In this document: positions 3,790-11,900 of the stretch, piece by piece
Layout of the letters: each line of letters begins with the position of its first letter
Position numbering within the stretch: the stretch's first letter is position 1
NCBI GenBank assembly: GCA_937907405.1
Contig: CALCIC010000080.1
Location: 1 to 12,127, forward strand
Source of the DNA: an uncultured Isosphaeraceae bacterium
GTDB lineage: Bacteria > Planctomycetota > Planctomycetia > Isosphaerales > Isosphaeraceae
Direction: 5' to 3'
DNA length: 12,127 bases
Notes under the pieces: model-generated
Database searches by the model: none
Told to the model about the DNA's origin: nothing
Seen by the model: only the letters and a program-made list of their open reading frames with translations
Position numbers and translations under genes: made by a program

Positions 3790-6114
3790 TCATAAACTCA
3801 ACCACTCGACATCCAGCCCAACGATGTCGAACCGGAGGCCGAGTTTGGCGTCGTAGGCGGCGGAATTCGCTAGGTAGTAGCGGCCGTGGCGTTCGAGGAG
3901 GGCCTGATTCTCCCGCAGGGCGGCCAGCGCACTGTTGTAGACGCCCACCACGTACCGCTGGGCCGCGCGATCGAACCGGCGGAGTTGCTGAGGTTCGGGC
4001 GGCTCGCGCATGTCGTGGAGTTCGGCGATCAGGGCTTCCCCGCGAGGGCCGTGAGGGACGAGGACGGGCGTCTGGGCGTCGTCGATCAGACGGTAGGCTT
4101 CGGCGGCCTCGCGGAACTGGTGGTGCAGGCAGTCTCCGTCCTCGCCGCCGAAGCAGCGCATGACGCTTCGCCCGTCGCGGCCTCGATCCCAGCCTCGGCC
4201 GTCGTCGCCGCCTTGATGCCAATAATGAAGGCGGAAATAGGCTTCGATGGCTTTGGGGTCGAGCAGGTCGCCCCCGTGGTCGGGCGCGACATCCCGGAAA
4301 TACGCCGCGGCGATCTCAATCGAGCGCGCCGATCGGTACGTCTTGTAATCATAATCGAAGACGACGACCTCCCCCAGCCGAGGGCGGTCCTGGCCATCGC
4401 GGAGTGTCCCCTCGCGGTTGCATCGGCCGGCGGCCTGGGCGACGGAATCCAGGCCCGCCGCCGCGCGGAGGACGACCGGGAAGTCGACGTCCACTCCCGC
4501 TTCGACCACCTGGGTCGAGATCACCCGGCAACGCATGCGTTCTTTCAGCCTGCCGCGGATCGTTTCCAAGACCTCGCTTCGATGCCGCGCGCACATCAGG
4601 GCGCTGAGATGCAGCGCGTCGGGATCGTCGAGCGACCTGAACAGATCGGCGGCATGATGGCGCGAGTTGACGATGCAGAGGACTTGCGGCTCGCTCCTGA
4701 GTCGCTCGACGATCGCATCGTTCGAGAGCGCGCCGACCGACTTCACCTCCGTTCGCCGCAACGTCTGGTGGAGCGCTCGAGGATCGTCGATGATCGGTCG
4801 GACGCCTTCCAGGCCGATGGGGAACTGGTCGCGCTTCTCGATCGCCGGTTGTGTCGCGGTGCAAAGAACGACGGTCGCGCCGTAGTTGCGCACCAACTCC
4901 TCGAGCGCGGCCAGCGTCGGAGCGAGCAGGTTCGGGGGCAAAGCCTGCGCTTCGTCCAGGATGACGACGCTTTTGGCGAGCCGATGGAGCTTCCGACATC
5001 GCGAGGTCCGGCTCGCGAACAGCGACTCGAAGAGTTGCACGTTCGTCGTCACGACGAGCGGCGCGTCGAAGTTCTCGGCGGCGAGCCGAGAGCGGTCGGA
5101 CTGCTTTTCCGGGTCGTCGGGTTCGAGGTTGCTGTGATGTTCAAGCACCTCGCTCCGCAGTTCGTCGCCCAGGGCGTCGCGGAAGACATCGGCGGTCTGC
5201 TCGATGATGCTCGTGAAGGGGATCGCGTAGACCACGCGCCGCAGGTCGTGCTCGGCGGCGTGGGTTAGCGCGAACGCCAGCGAGGACAGGGTCTTGCCAC
5301 CGCCGGTGGGGACGTTGAGCGAAAAGAACCCCGGAGCGAGCTTGGCTTTCTCACGACAGGTCGCCAGCACCTCCCAGCGGAGTTGGTTGACGGCCGTGAC
5401 GTTGGCCAGTCTCCGCTTGTCGTCGAGATGTTCGTCGAGGCGGGCGAGTAGGCGGGCCGGCGACGCTCCGGCGTCGGGGCGTCGCGACGAGCGATCGGGG
5501 CTCATGAACCATTCCGTCGCCAGGAAGTCGGCGTCGACCAGGCACGAGAAGAGCATGCGGGTGAAGAACCCGATGACGAAGGAGGCGCTCCGTCGACCGC
5601 CGCCGGGGTTGAGATTGGGCATCGGCGGCAACGGCCTGCCGAGCAGGTCGGCTGGCGCCGCGTCAATCGGATCCACTCGTTTAGCCAGTCGCATCGCCAG
5701 GCCCGAGGCGCCGCCGACATTATCCGGCAGGCCCGCGTGGTGGCCCGCGATGCAATACGCGAGGAGGACGCCCAGCGGCGACGACGGGCTCCGAACCGCC
5801 GCGTGCTGCGCGCCGGCCGTCGAATGGTCGACCTTGCCGAGAACCTCCGACCCGTGCACCGGATTGCGGACGCCCGCGCCGGCGGCGAGGTAGTCCTGGA
5901 ACGCCTTGCTGTATTTCCCGAGGTCGTGCCAGAGCCCGAGCAGGCGGCCCCATTCTTCGGCGCCGAAGGCTTTCGCGAACTGCGAGGCTCCCGGAAGCGC
6001 GTCGCCTTCGCCGTCGGCCACGCGTCTCGCGTGGTCAGACATCAATTCCCAATCTTCCCTGCCGTGGGGCGGCGGGAGTGAATGCGCGTAGTAGTATCGG
6101 ACTTCCGACGCCAT
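3790..6114 (-). CDS. cas3: Cas3, HD nuclease fused to SF2 helicase
   Basis: Cas3 is recruited by DNA-bound Cascade, then unwinds and degrades the target. The 774-residue protein has an N-terminal HD nuclease domain: YAHS at 10, WHDLGKYSKAF with the HD pair at 63-64, HSTAGAQHA around 97-105 and AGHHAGLPD around 123-131. The SF2 helicase follows: Walker A PTGGGKT 269-275, DEAQ 387-390, TATQPA 419-424, STQVVEAGVDVDFP 533-546 and QAAGRCNREG 560-569. All catalytic motifs look intact. I chose ATG 6114 (MASEVRYYYAHS) because GAGG lies 7 nt upstream and Cas3 proteins usually begin just before the YAHS motif; a TTG at 6144 would add 10 residues. The next cas gene, cas5c, is about 820 bp away, an unusual interruption. 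Confidence 0.97.
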   Translation of the reverse strand: MASEVRYYYAHSLPPPHGREDWELMSDHARRVADGEGDALPGASQFAKAFGAEEWGRLLGLWHDLGKYSKAFQDYLAAGAGVRNPVHGSEVLGKVDHSTAGAQHAAVRSPSSPLGVLLAYCIAGHHAGLPDNVGGASGLAMRLAKRVDPIDAAPADLLGRPLPPMPNLNPGGGRRSASFVIGFFTRMLFSCLVDADFLATEWFMSPDRSSRRPDAGASPARLLARLDEHLDDKRRLANVTAVNQLRWEVLATCREKAKLAPGFFSLNVPTGGGKTLSSLAFALTHAAEHDLRRVVYAIPFTSIIEQTADVFRDALGDELRSEVLEHHSNLEPDDPEKQSDRSRLAAENFDAPLVVTTNVQLFESLFASRTSRCRKLHRLAKSVVILDEAQALPPNLLAPTLAALEELVRNYGATVVLCTATQPAIEKRDQFPIGLEGVRPIIDDPRALHQTLRRTEVKSVGALSNDAIVERLRSEPQVLCIVNSRHHAADLFRSLDDPDALHLSALMCARHRSEVLETIRGRLKERMRCRVISTQVVEAGVDVDFPVVLRAAAGLDSVAQAAGRCNREGTLRDGQDRPRLGEVVVFDYDYKTYRSARSIEIAAAYFRDVAPDHGGDLLDPKAIEAYFRLHYWHQGGDDGRGWDRGRDGRSVMRCFGGEDGDCLHHQFREAAEAYRLIDDAQTPVLVPHGPRGEALIAELHDMREPPEPQQLRRFDRAAQRYVVGVYNSALAALRENQALLERHGRYYLANSAAYDAKLGLRFDIVGLDVEWLSL

Positions 6115-6163
6115 GATTCGCCTCGCAAACCCCTTCCAGTGCAAAGACGCCCCGTGCTTTTCA

Positions 6164-6370
6164 TTAACTTACGCCACAATCGACCTTTGGTGGGCTCGCT
6201 CGCATAAAAGGTCGCCCGGCCCTCCGAGTCGAAGGCTGTTTTTCGACTGGACCGCCAGGGCTTCGGGCGAATCTTCCTCTCGCAAAGTTCAGCCGACCTC
6301 CGTGTTTGGGCGAGTGGGGAAAGTCGATTCGCTTGATATCCGTCCGCGCCTGCTCGGGCGGGAACGCCAT
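6164..6370 (-). CDS. Possible small ORF upstream of cas3, unrecognised
   Basis: A 68-residue frame starts at ATG 6370 behind GAGGAG at about 8 nt, a good Shine-Dalgarno sequence, and ends 49 bp before the cas3 ATG. The product (MAFPPEQARTDIKRIDFPHS...) is basic and low in hydrophobic residues and matches no family that I know. It could be a real leader gene of the cas3 transcript or the remnant of a gene; the ribosome binding site is the only positive evidence. The rest of 6371-6605 holds no gene that I can support. Confidence 0.25.
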   Translation of the reverse strand: MAFPPEQARTDIKRIDFPHSPKHGGRLNFARGRFARSPGGPVEKQPSTRRAGRPFMRASPPKVDCGVS

Positions 6371-6501
6371 GTAGAACGCTCCTCAGGACACCGAGACGGC
6401 TGCGTAAAGGGCGGGGTGGTGGCATCGCTTGCTCAACGTTCCTCGCCACGGCACCCAACGCCGCCATCGCGGAAATTCACGGATCAGTCTCCATTCTATG
6501 C

Positions 6502-6527
6502 AACTAAGTTACATACTACTCAGTAGT
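6502..6527. promoter_or_regulatory. Two adjacent palindromes in an AT-rich patch, possible operator
   Basis: AACTAAGTT (6502-6510) and ACTACTCAGTAGT (6515-6527) are both perfect palindromes around a single central base, 4 bp apart. They lie in the AT-richest stretch between divergent cas3 and the plus-strand toxin-antitoxin genes. Such paired dyads are typical operator sites for XRE antitoxins. Which gene they control is not shown by the sequence. Confidence 0.35.
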
Positions 6528-6605
6528 GGGCAACCGTGGTCCAGGCTCTTTCGGGGCGAGACATTGACCAGGCCGAACCAGCCTCGGACGGTCAGCTCCG
6601 ATCGA

Positions 6606-6961
6606 CTGCCGGGGTTCGTCCGACTTGGGTCGTTCGACAGGGATTGGTCGGACCTCGGCATGAACGACGACGACCTCCGGGCTCTGGAGTTGGCGATCGT
6701 CGACCGGCCCCCGATCGGCGTCGTCGTGGAGGGGATCGGCGGGCTCCGCAAGATGCGATTTGCGTCGCCTCGGGGCAACCGGGGAAGAGCGGCTCGATTC
6801 GGGTCTGCTTCGCCCTGTTCCCGGAATTCGGGATGGTCTTCCTCGTCGTCGTTTTCGGCAAGAACGATTGGTCCGACCTGGACGCGTCGGAACGGGTCGC
6901 GGTAAAGCAGTTGCTGGTCGAGTACGAAGCGGCCTTGAGAAAGAGGGGAGGTCGGTCGTGA
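6606..6961 (+). pseudogene. RelE/HigB-like toxin, frameshifted (NadS-associated type)
   Basis: The protein family is clear but split over two frames. The first part (frame of 6606-6779) reads PGFVRLGSFDRDWSDLG, then DDDLRALELAI and GIGGLRKMRFASPRGNR. The second part (frame of 6782-6961) reads GKSGSIRVCFALFPEFGMVF, LVVVFGKNDWSDL and the tail to RKRGGRS. Together they give a RelE-fold mRNA-interferase-like toxin of about 118 residues. The break is in CCGGGGAAG at 6779-6787; one extra G would restore a continuous NRGKSGS. No ATG, GTG or TTG start with a ribosome binding site is visible at the expected N-terminus (near 6600), so the 5' end may be damaged too. The second part overlaps the antitoxin start by GTGA. 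A sequencing error in the G run cannot be ruled out. Confidence 0.7.
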
Positions 6962-7331
6962 GCAAGATCGGCGAAAAGCTCATTGCGGCCTTCGAGGAAG
7001 GATTGCAGGCGATCAAATCCGCCGATCCGCTGGACGAGCGCTTGACGATCCGGCACTACGCCGTGCCCGATGAGCCGAGCGAGTACGACGGCCCAGCGAT
7101 TCGGGCGGTTCGGGACCGCTACGCGATGAGCCAGGGGCTTTTTGCGAAGTTCCTCTGCGCGTCGCCGGGGACGGTCCAGGCGTGGGAGCAGGGCCGACGC
7201 CGATCGCCCGCCGCCTCCTGGACGAGATGACGGCGAACCCCGATCACTACCGGGCGCGGTTCGCCCAGATGGCGTCGCCCAGGACCAAGCCGCGTCCGGG
7301 GGCCGGGAAGGCGAAGACCCAGGCGACGTGA
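6958..7331 (+). pseudogene. NadS/HigA-like XRE antitoxin with frameshifted C-terminus
   Basis: Translation starts at GTG 6958 (MSKIGEKLIAAFEEGLQAIK), overlapping the toxin stop by GTGA, with GGGGAGGT upstream. The helix-turn-helix region, AIRAVRDRYAMSQGLFAKFL then SPGTVQAWEQGRR, is intact and typical of NadS-type antitoxins. After WEQGR (about 7197) the present frame runs into a short tail and stops at 7228-7230. The family-like C-terminus (TPIARRLLDEM, then ANPDHYRARFAQM) continues in another frame to TGA 7329-7331. One lost base (or 1+3n) near 7195-7202 explains this. The 90-residue product keeps the whole DNA-binding domain, so it may still bind its operator. Together with the broken toxin it indicates a decaying module. 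Confidence 0.7.
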
Positions 7332-7396
7332 GCGCGAAGGGCGGGGGACTGCCGGCGACCCGACGAGCATGGCCTTCGGTCGCGTGAGCGAGCGAA

Positions 7397-7428
7397 GCCC
7401 GCGGGGTCATGACCACGGGCCTTCTCTA
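7397..7428. terminator. Hairpin between convergent toxin-antitoxin modules, possible terminator
   Basis: GCCCG (7397-7401) pairs with CGGGC (7416-7420), enclosing the palindrome GGTCATGACC (7405-7414). On the plus strand it is followed by the pyrimidine-rich CTTCTCTA. Position between two convergent genes fits a shared terminator, but there is no clean U-tract. I see nothing else in 7332-7466. Confidence 0.3.
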
Positions 7429-7466
7429 TTTCGAACGCGCGGAGCTGCGGACTTGTGAGGAAGCAG

Positions 7467-7826
7467 TCAAGCGCCCGCCTTGCGGTGCGGCTTCGGCGAG
7501 GGCTTGCGGGCCTTCTTGACGCCCCGCGAGAACTGCCCGATCTTCATCTCTCGGTCGGGGAACAGGGCCCTGATTTCGAGCGTCCCGCCCATGGCTTCGA
7601 CGTAGTCCCGCAGCGTGCTCACCCGTACGTCGGTGCGGCGTTCTAGCTTGGACACCGCACCTTGCTCGACCTGAAGCTTGTCGGCCACGGACTTCTGGGA
7701 TTGCTTGTAGGCTTCGCGCATCTGCCGCAACGTCACGGCGTAGGCGAGTTCCTCGGTCCGCGCCTCGACGGCGGCTCGACGATCCTCGGGAAGGTCGTTC
7801 AAGAAGTCTTCCAGGCGGATGGCCAT
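7467..7826 (-). CDS. higA: HigA-like XRE antitoxin
   Basis: This 119-residue DNA-binding antitoxin neutralises the toxin encoded just upstream (8-bp gap) and represses their common promoter. It starts at ATG 7826 with GAGG 6 nt upstream. After an N-terminal helix (MAIRLEDFLNDLPEDRRAAV), residues 30-75 hold the XRE helix-turn-helix: LRQMREAYKQSQKSVADKL, then QVEQGAVSKLERRTDVRVST. The C-terminal family motif is LRDYVEAMGGTLEIRALFPD, ending in KIGQF and a Lys/Arg-rich tail. The SKLERRTD and YVEAMGG blocks are characteristic of antitoxins paired with HigB/RelE toxins of the Gp49-like group in toxin-first operons. The frame is intact. Confidence 0.93.
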   Translation of the reverse strand: MAIRLEDFLNDLPEDRRAAVEARTEELAYAVTLRQMREAYKQSQKSVADKLQVEQGAVSKLERRTDVRVSTLRDYVEAMGGTLEIRALFPDREMKIGQFSRGVKKARKPSPKPHRKAGA

Positions 7827-7834
7827 GGTTCGCC

Positions 7835-8191
7835 TCACGGTTTCTTGTTCTTCAGTCTTTCGAGATGCCGCCGGAACCGCTCGTCGGCGATCGGGACGTT
7901 CGTCTTGTACCATCTCTTGTCGCCGGCCTTGCAGCCGCCAACCAGCAGGACGGCCTTCCGCTCGGGATCGAACGCGAAGAGGATCCGCCAGGGGTCGCCC
8001 CTGTACTGAACCCGCATTTCCTTCATGTTGTCGAAGGTCGACGCCTTGACGTGGTCGACCTGGGGCCGGCCCAACTGCGGCCCGAAGTCCCTGAGCAGTC
8101 CGGCGTGGGCAAGGATTTCGGCCTGCACGCCCGCGTCCAGGAGCGTGAGCCAACTCGCGAAGTCGTCGTCCAAAAGCACTTCCCAACTCAT
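7835..8191 (-). CDS. higB: HigB-like toxin (RelE/ParE superfamily, Gp49-like)
   Basis: This is a predicted mRNA-cleaving toxin of 118 residues. Family landmarks are the N-terminus MSWEVLLDDDFASWL, a central LGRPQVDHVKAS segment, MKEMRVQYRGDPWRILFAFD near residues 60-80, and AVLLVGGCKAGDKRWYKTNV followed by IADERFRRHLERLKNKK. The order is toxin then antitoxin, with 8 bp between stop and ATG. I chose ATG 8191 rather than ATG 8212, because the strong promoter at 8215-8243 places the transcription start near 8208. The 8212 codon would lie at or before that point, whereas 8191 has a short leader containing GGAAAG. All positions look intact, unlike the broken RelE-like pair next door. Confidence 0.92.
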   Translation of the reverse strand: MSWEVLLDDDFASWLTLLDAGVQAEILAHAGLLRDFGPQLGRPQVDHVKASTFDNMKEMRVQYRGDPWRILFAFDPERKAVLLVGGCKAGDKRWYKTNVPIADERFRRHLERLKNKKP

Positions 8192-8212
8192 GGACGCCGT
8201 CTTTCCGTTCAT

Positions 8213-8243
8213 GGAATATATTCCGCGAAAGGAAAGTCGTCAA
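8213..8243 (-). promoter_or_regulatory. Promoter and operator of the higBA-like module
   Basis: On the minus strand TTGACG (8243-8238) and TATATT (8220-8215) are exactly 17 nt apart, the best sigma70-like promoter in the window. The -10 sits in the perfect 12-bp palindrome GGAATATATTCC (8213-8224), a natural operator for the dimeric antitoxin, so autorepression by occluding the -10 is likely. Confidence 0.7.
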
Positions 8244-8567
8244 GGGGCCCTGGCGGCATTTTACGCCTGCTCAGCGAGCCGCCATCGCGAACGAAGAGTA
8301 TCGCGAGCGGATGAGCGAGGGCGGCAAGACGACGGGCAGGGGGCCGCGACCAAGGCGCCTTTCTCGGCACCGGTCCGACAGCCGCAGACGATCCTGGTGA
8401 GCTGGAGGGTGGGCATCCACCCATTGTAACCGACTGCGCCGACTTCCTTGGCGCGTTCGCCGTTTGGGGCCACGCCGCGATGCGGGTCGACGCGGGTACG
8501 AACGTATTCGGCCACGACGCGCACGAGGTCCAACGCTATCAGAGTGGCGATCAACTCGAACGTCGAT

Positions 8568-8596
8568 CCGACTTGCGCCGAGGTCGGTGTTTTTTT
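8568..8596 (+). terminator. Weak rho-independent-like terminator
   Basis: CCGAC (8568-8572) pairs with GTCGG (8583-8587) around a 10-nt loop and is followed by TGT and a run of T to 8596. The stem is short. No gene that it would serve is visible upstream on this strand, so it may be a relic or fortuitous. Confidence 0.35.
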
Positions 8597-8598
8597 CT

Positions 8599-8707
8599 AG
8601 GCTGGCAAAACTCGCTTGTGAGGGGTGATGTAAGTCGTTTGGCGATCGTCAGAGGGCCGACCGATAATTCAGGGGTTACGTCGAACTCAAGCGAGTTTTG
8701 CCAGCCT
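8599..8707. mobile_element. MITE-like element with 20-bp perfect inverted repeats
   Basis: AGGCTGGCAAAACTCGCTTG (8599-8618) is the exact reverse complement of 8688-8707. The 109-bp unit has a 69-bp centre with no gene. No flanking target-site duplication is obvious (CT occurs at both sides but is too short to count). It is too small to be autonomous; a non-autonomous transposon derivative or a solo pair of transposon ends is the likeliest reading. Confidence 0.6.
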
Positions 8708-8927
8708 GGTTGGCTCATGTTCCGAGATTGGTGGTCACCCCGCTCTAGATGTCGGGAGGCCGATCCAGTCGACATGGGCCAAATCCCTCAGCAATCAGGA
8801 TTTACGACGCCGACCTATCGCGTCGTCCAGGTAGGGGATCCCACACCCGCCACCTTCTTCGGGACATGAGCCGATCGTCGCCTCCACCACCAAGGCGGCG
8901 GGGGGGCCGAACGCCTTCAGCGGCGCC

Positions 8928-11900
8928 GTGAACATCGACCCCTCCGCCCTCTATTCCGACGGGTTCGGCAAGGCGTGGGGTCTGACCACCGATTGGACCA
9001 GCGTCTCCGCCTACTCGGCCGGCGGTTCGCTGGGCAAGGGCTTCGTGAACCTGTTCCAGCCGACCGTGCACACGACCCCCGACGGCGTCATGATCGTCAG
9101 CTCCGCCACCGACGTCGACTGGTTCGACTCCGACGGGACGGGCGGCTACGTCCCCAAGTTCTTCGGCCAGGACACGCTGGTCGTCGCGGGTTCCGGAGGG
9201 ACGAGCGAGTACGTCTTGACCGACGCGCAGGGGAACGTCGCCCGATTCTACGGCCCCGGCGCGTCGGCGTCGTTGACGGGCAAGTTCAAGTCATTCACCG
9301 ACCCCTTCGGCAACCAGGTGACGACGACCTACAATGGCGCCGGCCAACTCACGGACGAGGAACGAACAGACGGCGCCGTCACCGAGACTTACGAGTTCAC
9401 CTACCTCCCGTCGGGCGTCAACGCCGGGCTCATGTCGGAGGCGACGCTCAAGCGATCCAATGTGCTCGTCCGCAGCGTCGACTTCACCTATTACGACGGA
9501 ACCGCGATCGGCGGCAACGCCGGCGACCTCCAGCTTGAGACGATCAAGGACGGATCGGGCGCGCCGATCGACGCGTCGTATTTCCGGTACTACACGACCG
9601 ACGGCGGCACGGGCTACGCCGACGGCATGAAGTACGTCTTCCACGAGGAGGCCTACGCCCGGCTGACGGCGGCCGGGGCGGCGCTGGGGTTCAACCCGCT
9701 CACCGCCTCCGACGCGACGATCGCCCCCTACGCCGACAGCTACTACGAGTACGACTCCGACCATCGGGTGACGAGGACGGACGTCCAGGGGGCCGGCTGC
9801 TCGTGCGGCGGGTCGTCGGGAGCGGGCACGTATACGTACGCGTATGCTTCCAGCCCGTTCACTGGAATCGCCGACGGCGACTTCAACGTCTGGCGGTCGA
9901 AGACGGTCGAGACGCTGCCCGACGGCAACCAGAACGTCTACTACTTCAACTTCGCGGGCGAGCCGATCCTCAAGGCCTTCTACGACGTGAACGACGACGC
10001 CGACCCGTCGCTCGCGGGCAAGGTCTGGGCGACCTCCTACCGCTACGACGACGCCGGGCGGTTGATCATGACGGCCCAGCCCTCGGCCGTCGCGATCGCG
10101 GACTTTACGCAGTTGACGGCCGCCGAGGCCAATTCCGACCTCGTCGGCTTCAACGCGTCGGCCGGCTCCTACCAATACCTGGCCGCCTCGACCGGCGTCG
10201 TCAACCTCTACGAATACGCCGCGGCCACGACGGGGGGCGACGTCGCCGGCTACCTCAAGGCCGACTGGATCAAGAACGGCTACGGCGGAACGGCGATCCA
10301 ACTCGACGGGTTCACGTACGCCAGCCACGCCGACGCCAACGGCGCCACGGTCCATCCGCTCGCCTCCTCGACGGTGTACGGCGAGACGGACGGGACGGGC
10401 GCCCGGACCACGAGCTACGCCTACACGTGGTACGGGGCCACCAACCAGGTGTATTCGATCTCCGTCTCCCTGCCGGTCGTCGGCTCGTCGCAGAACGGCC
10501 CTGGATCGGCCGACGTGGAGACGACCTGGTACGATTCGTACGGCCGGCCGACCTGGTTCAAGGACGCCGACGGCTTCATCACGTACACCGGGCGCGACGT
10601 CGGCACCGGGGCCGTGGTCGAGACGATCGTCGACGTCGACACGACCCGGACCGGCCTGGTCGACCTCCCCGCCGGGCTCGCGACGCCCGTCGGAGGCGGC
10701 CTCCATTTGATCTCGACCTACCAGGTCGACGGCCTGGGACGGACGACGCGGGAGATCGATCCGACCGACCGCGTCACCTACTGGGTCTACGACGACCCCG
10801 CGCACGAGGTCCGCGCCTATCGCGGCTGGAACGCGACCACCGGTACGACGACGGGGCCGATCGAGGTCGTGCGGTACGACCCCGGTCGCGCCTTCTTCGA
10901 GACGTTCACGATGGCGGCGACGCCGGACAAGACGGGCGCCGCCGGCAGTTACGTCCCCACCGGCGTCGAGGCCGTGTCGAACCTGCGGTCGCTCTCCAGG
11001 ACGCTGTACGACAAGGGCGGGCGCGTGATCGAGGTGGACGACTACTTCGACCTCGACGGCATGACCTATTCCGCGACCACGCCGAAGCTGGGTACGGCCG
11101 GCGTCAACTACTACGCCGCCACCTACGGGTACGATTCCCGGGGCCGGACGTCGCGGATCGTCGACGCCGTCGGCACGATCACCTCGTACAAGTACGATTC
11201 GCTCGGCCGGCTCTCGACGACCTCCGTGGGGACGAGCGACCCCTACGACGGGAATCCCGACTCCAACATGAAGGTCGTCGCCGCCTACCAGTACGACGGC
11301 GGCGGCGCGGTCGGCGACGGCAACCTCACCACGTCGACCGCCTACCCCGACGGCGAGTCGACGGCGAACGACCGCGTCACGCGGTACGCCTACGACTGGC
11401 GGAACCGGCTCGTCGCCGTCAAGGGGGGCGTCCAGTCGACCGAGGGGACCGACGTCCAACGTCCGCTGACCTACTACGAACTCGACAACCTCGGCGAGGT
11501 CGCGTCCGTCTCGCTGTACGACGGCGACGGCGTCGCCGTCTCGTCGTCGAAGCCGGCCGAAGGCTCGCGCCGCGCCTACACGGAATACGCCTACGACGAC
11601 CAGGGCCGGGTGTACGATCAGAAGACGTACTCCATCGACCAGGCCACCGGCGCGAAGACCTCCACCAACTACCTGTCGACGTCGAACTACTACGACCATC
11701 GGGGCTACCTAATCGCCAGTCGCCAGCCCGGCGGCCTGGCGTCCAAGGCCCAATACGACGGGGCCGGCCGGATCGTCGACTCGGCGTCGACCGACGGTGC
11801 GGGCGGGACGACCTGGGCCGCCGCCGGGTCGCTCGCGGGCGACCACGTCTTGACCGAGACGCGGACCCAGTACAACAAGGCGGGCGACCCGATCCTGGTC

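Larger units (their letters stand above)
8244..8834. other. Region of about 590 bp without a convincing gene
   Basis: Open frames here, for example 8554-8261 on the minus strand, lack ribosome binding sites and family resemblance. The stretch holds the terminator-like hairpin at 8568-8596 and the inverted-repeat element at 8599-8707. From 8708 to 8834 I see no clear structure. It may contain worn remnants of the 5' part of the RHS gene. Confidence 0.5.

Noticed and set aside
3886..5268. 460-residue open frame on the plus strand
   Set aside because: It lies wholly inside cas3, whose helicase motifs are unambiguous on the other strand.
6115..6144. TTG at 6144 as the cas3 start
   Set aside because: ATG 6114 has a better ribosome binding site and sits at the usual distance before the YAHS motif.
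6777..6790. Programmed -1 frameshifting in the toxin gene
   Set aside because: There is no canonical slippery heptamer, and the antitoxin is also broken, so a simple base loss in a G run is more likely.
8480..8869. 129-residue plus-strand frame across the inverted-repeat element
   Set aside because: It contains the mirrored peptides WQNS and SEFCQP that arise simply from translating the 20-bp inverted repeats; there is no ribosome binding site. Only its end may be a relic of the RHS gene.
9291..11699. 802-residue open frame on the minus strand
   Set aside because: It mirrors the RHS gene. Its product is a monotonous Val/Arg/Gly-rich sequence caused by GC-rich codons read backwards; the plus frame shows clear YD repeats.
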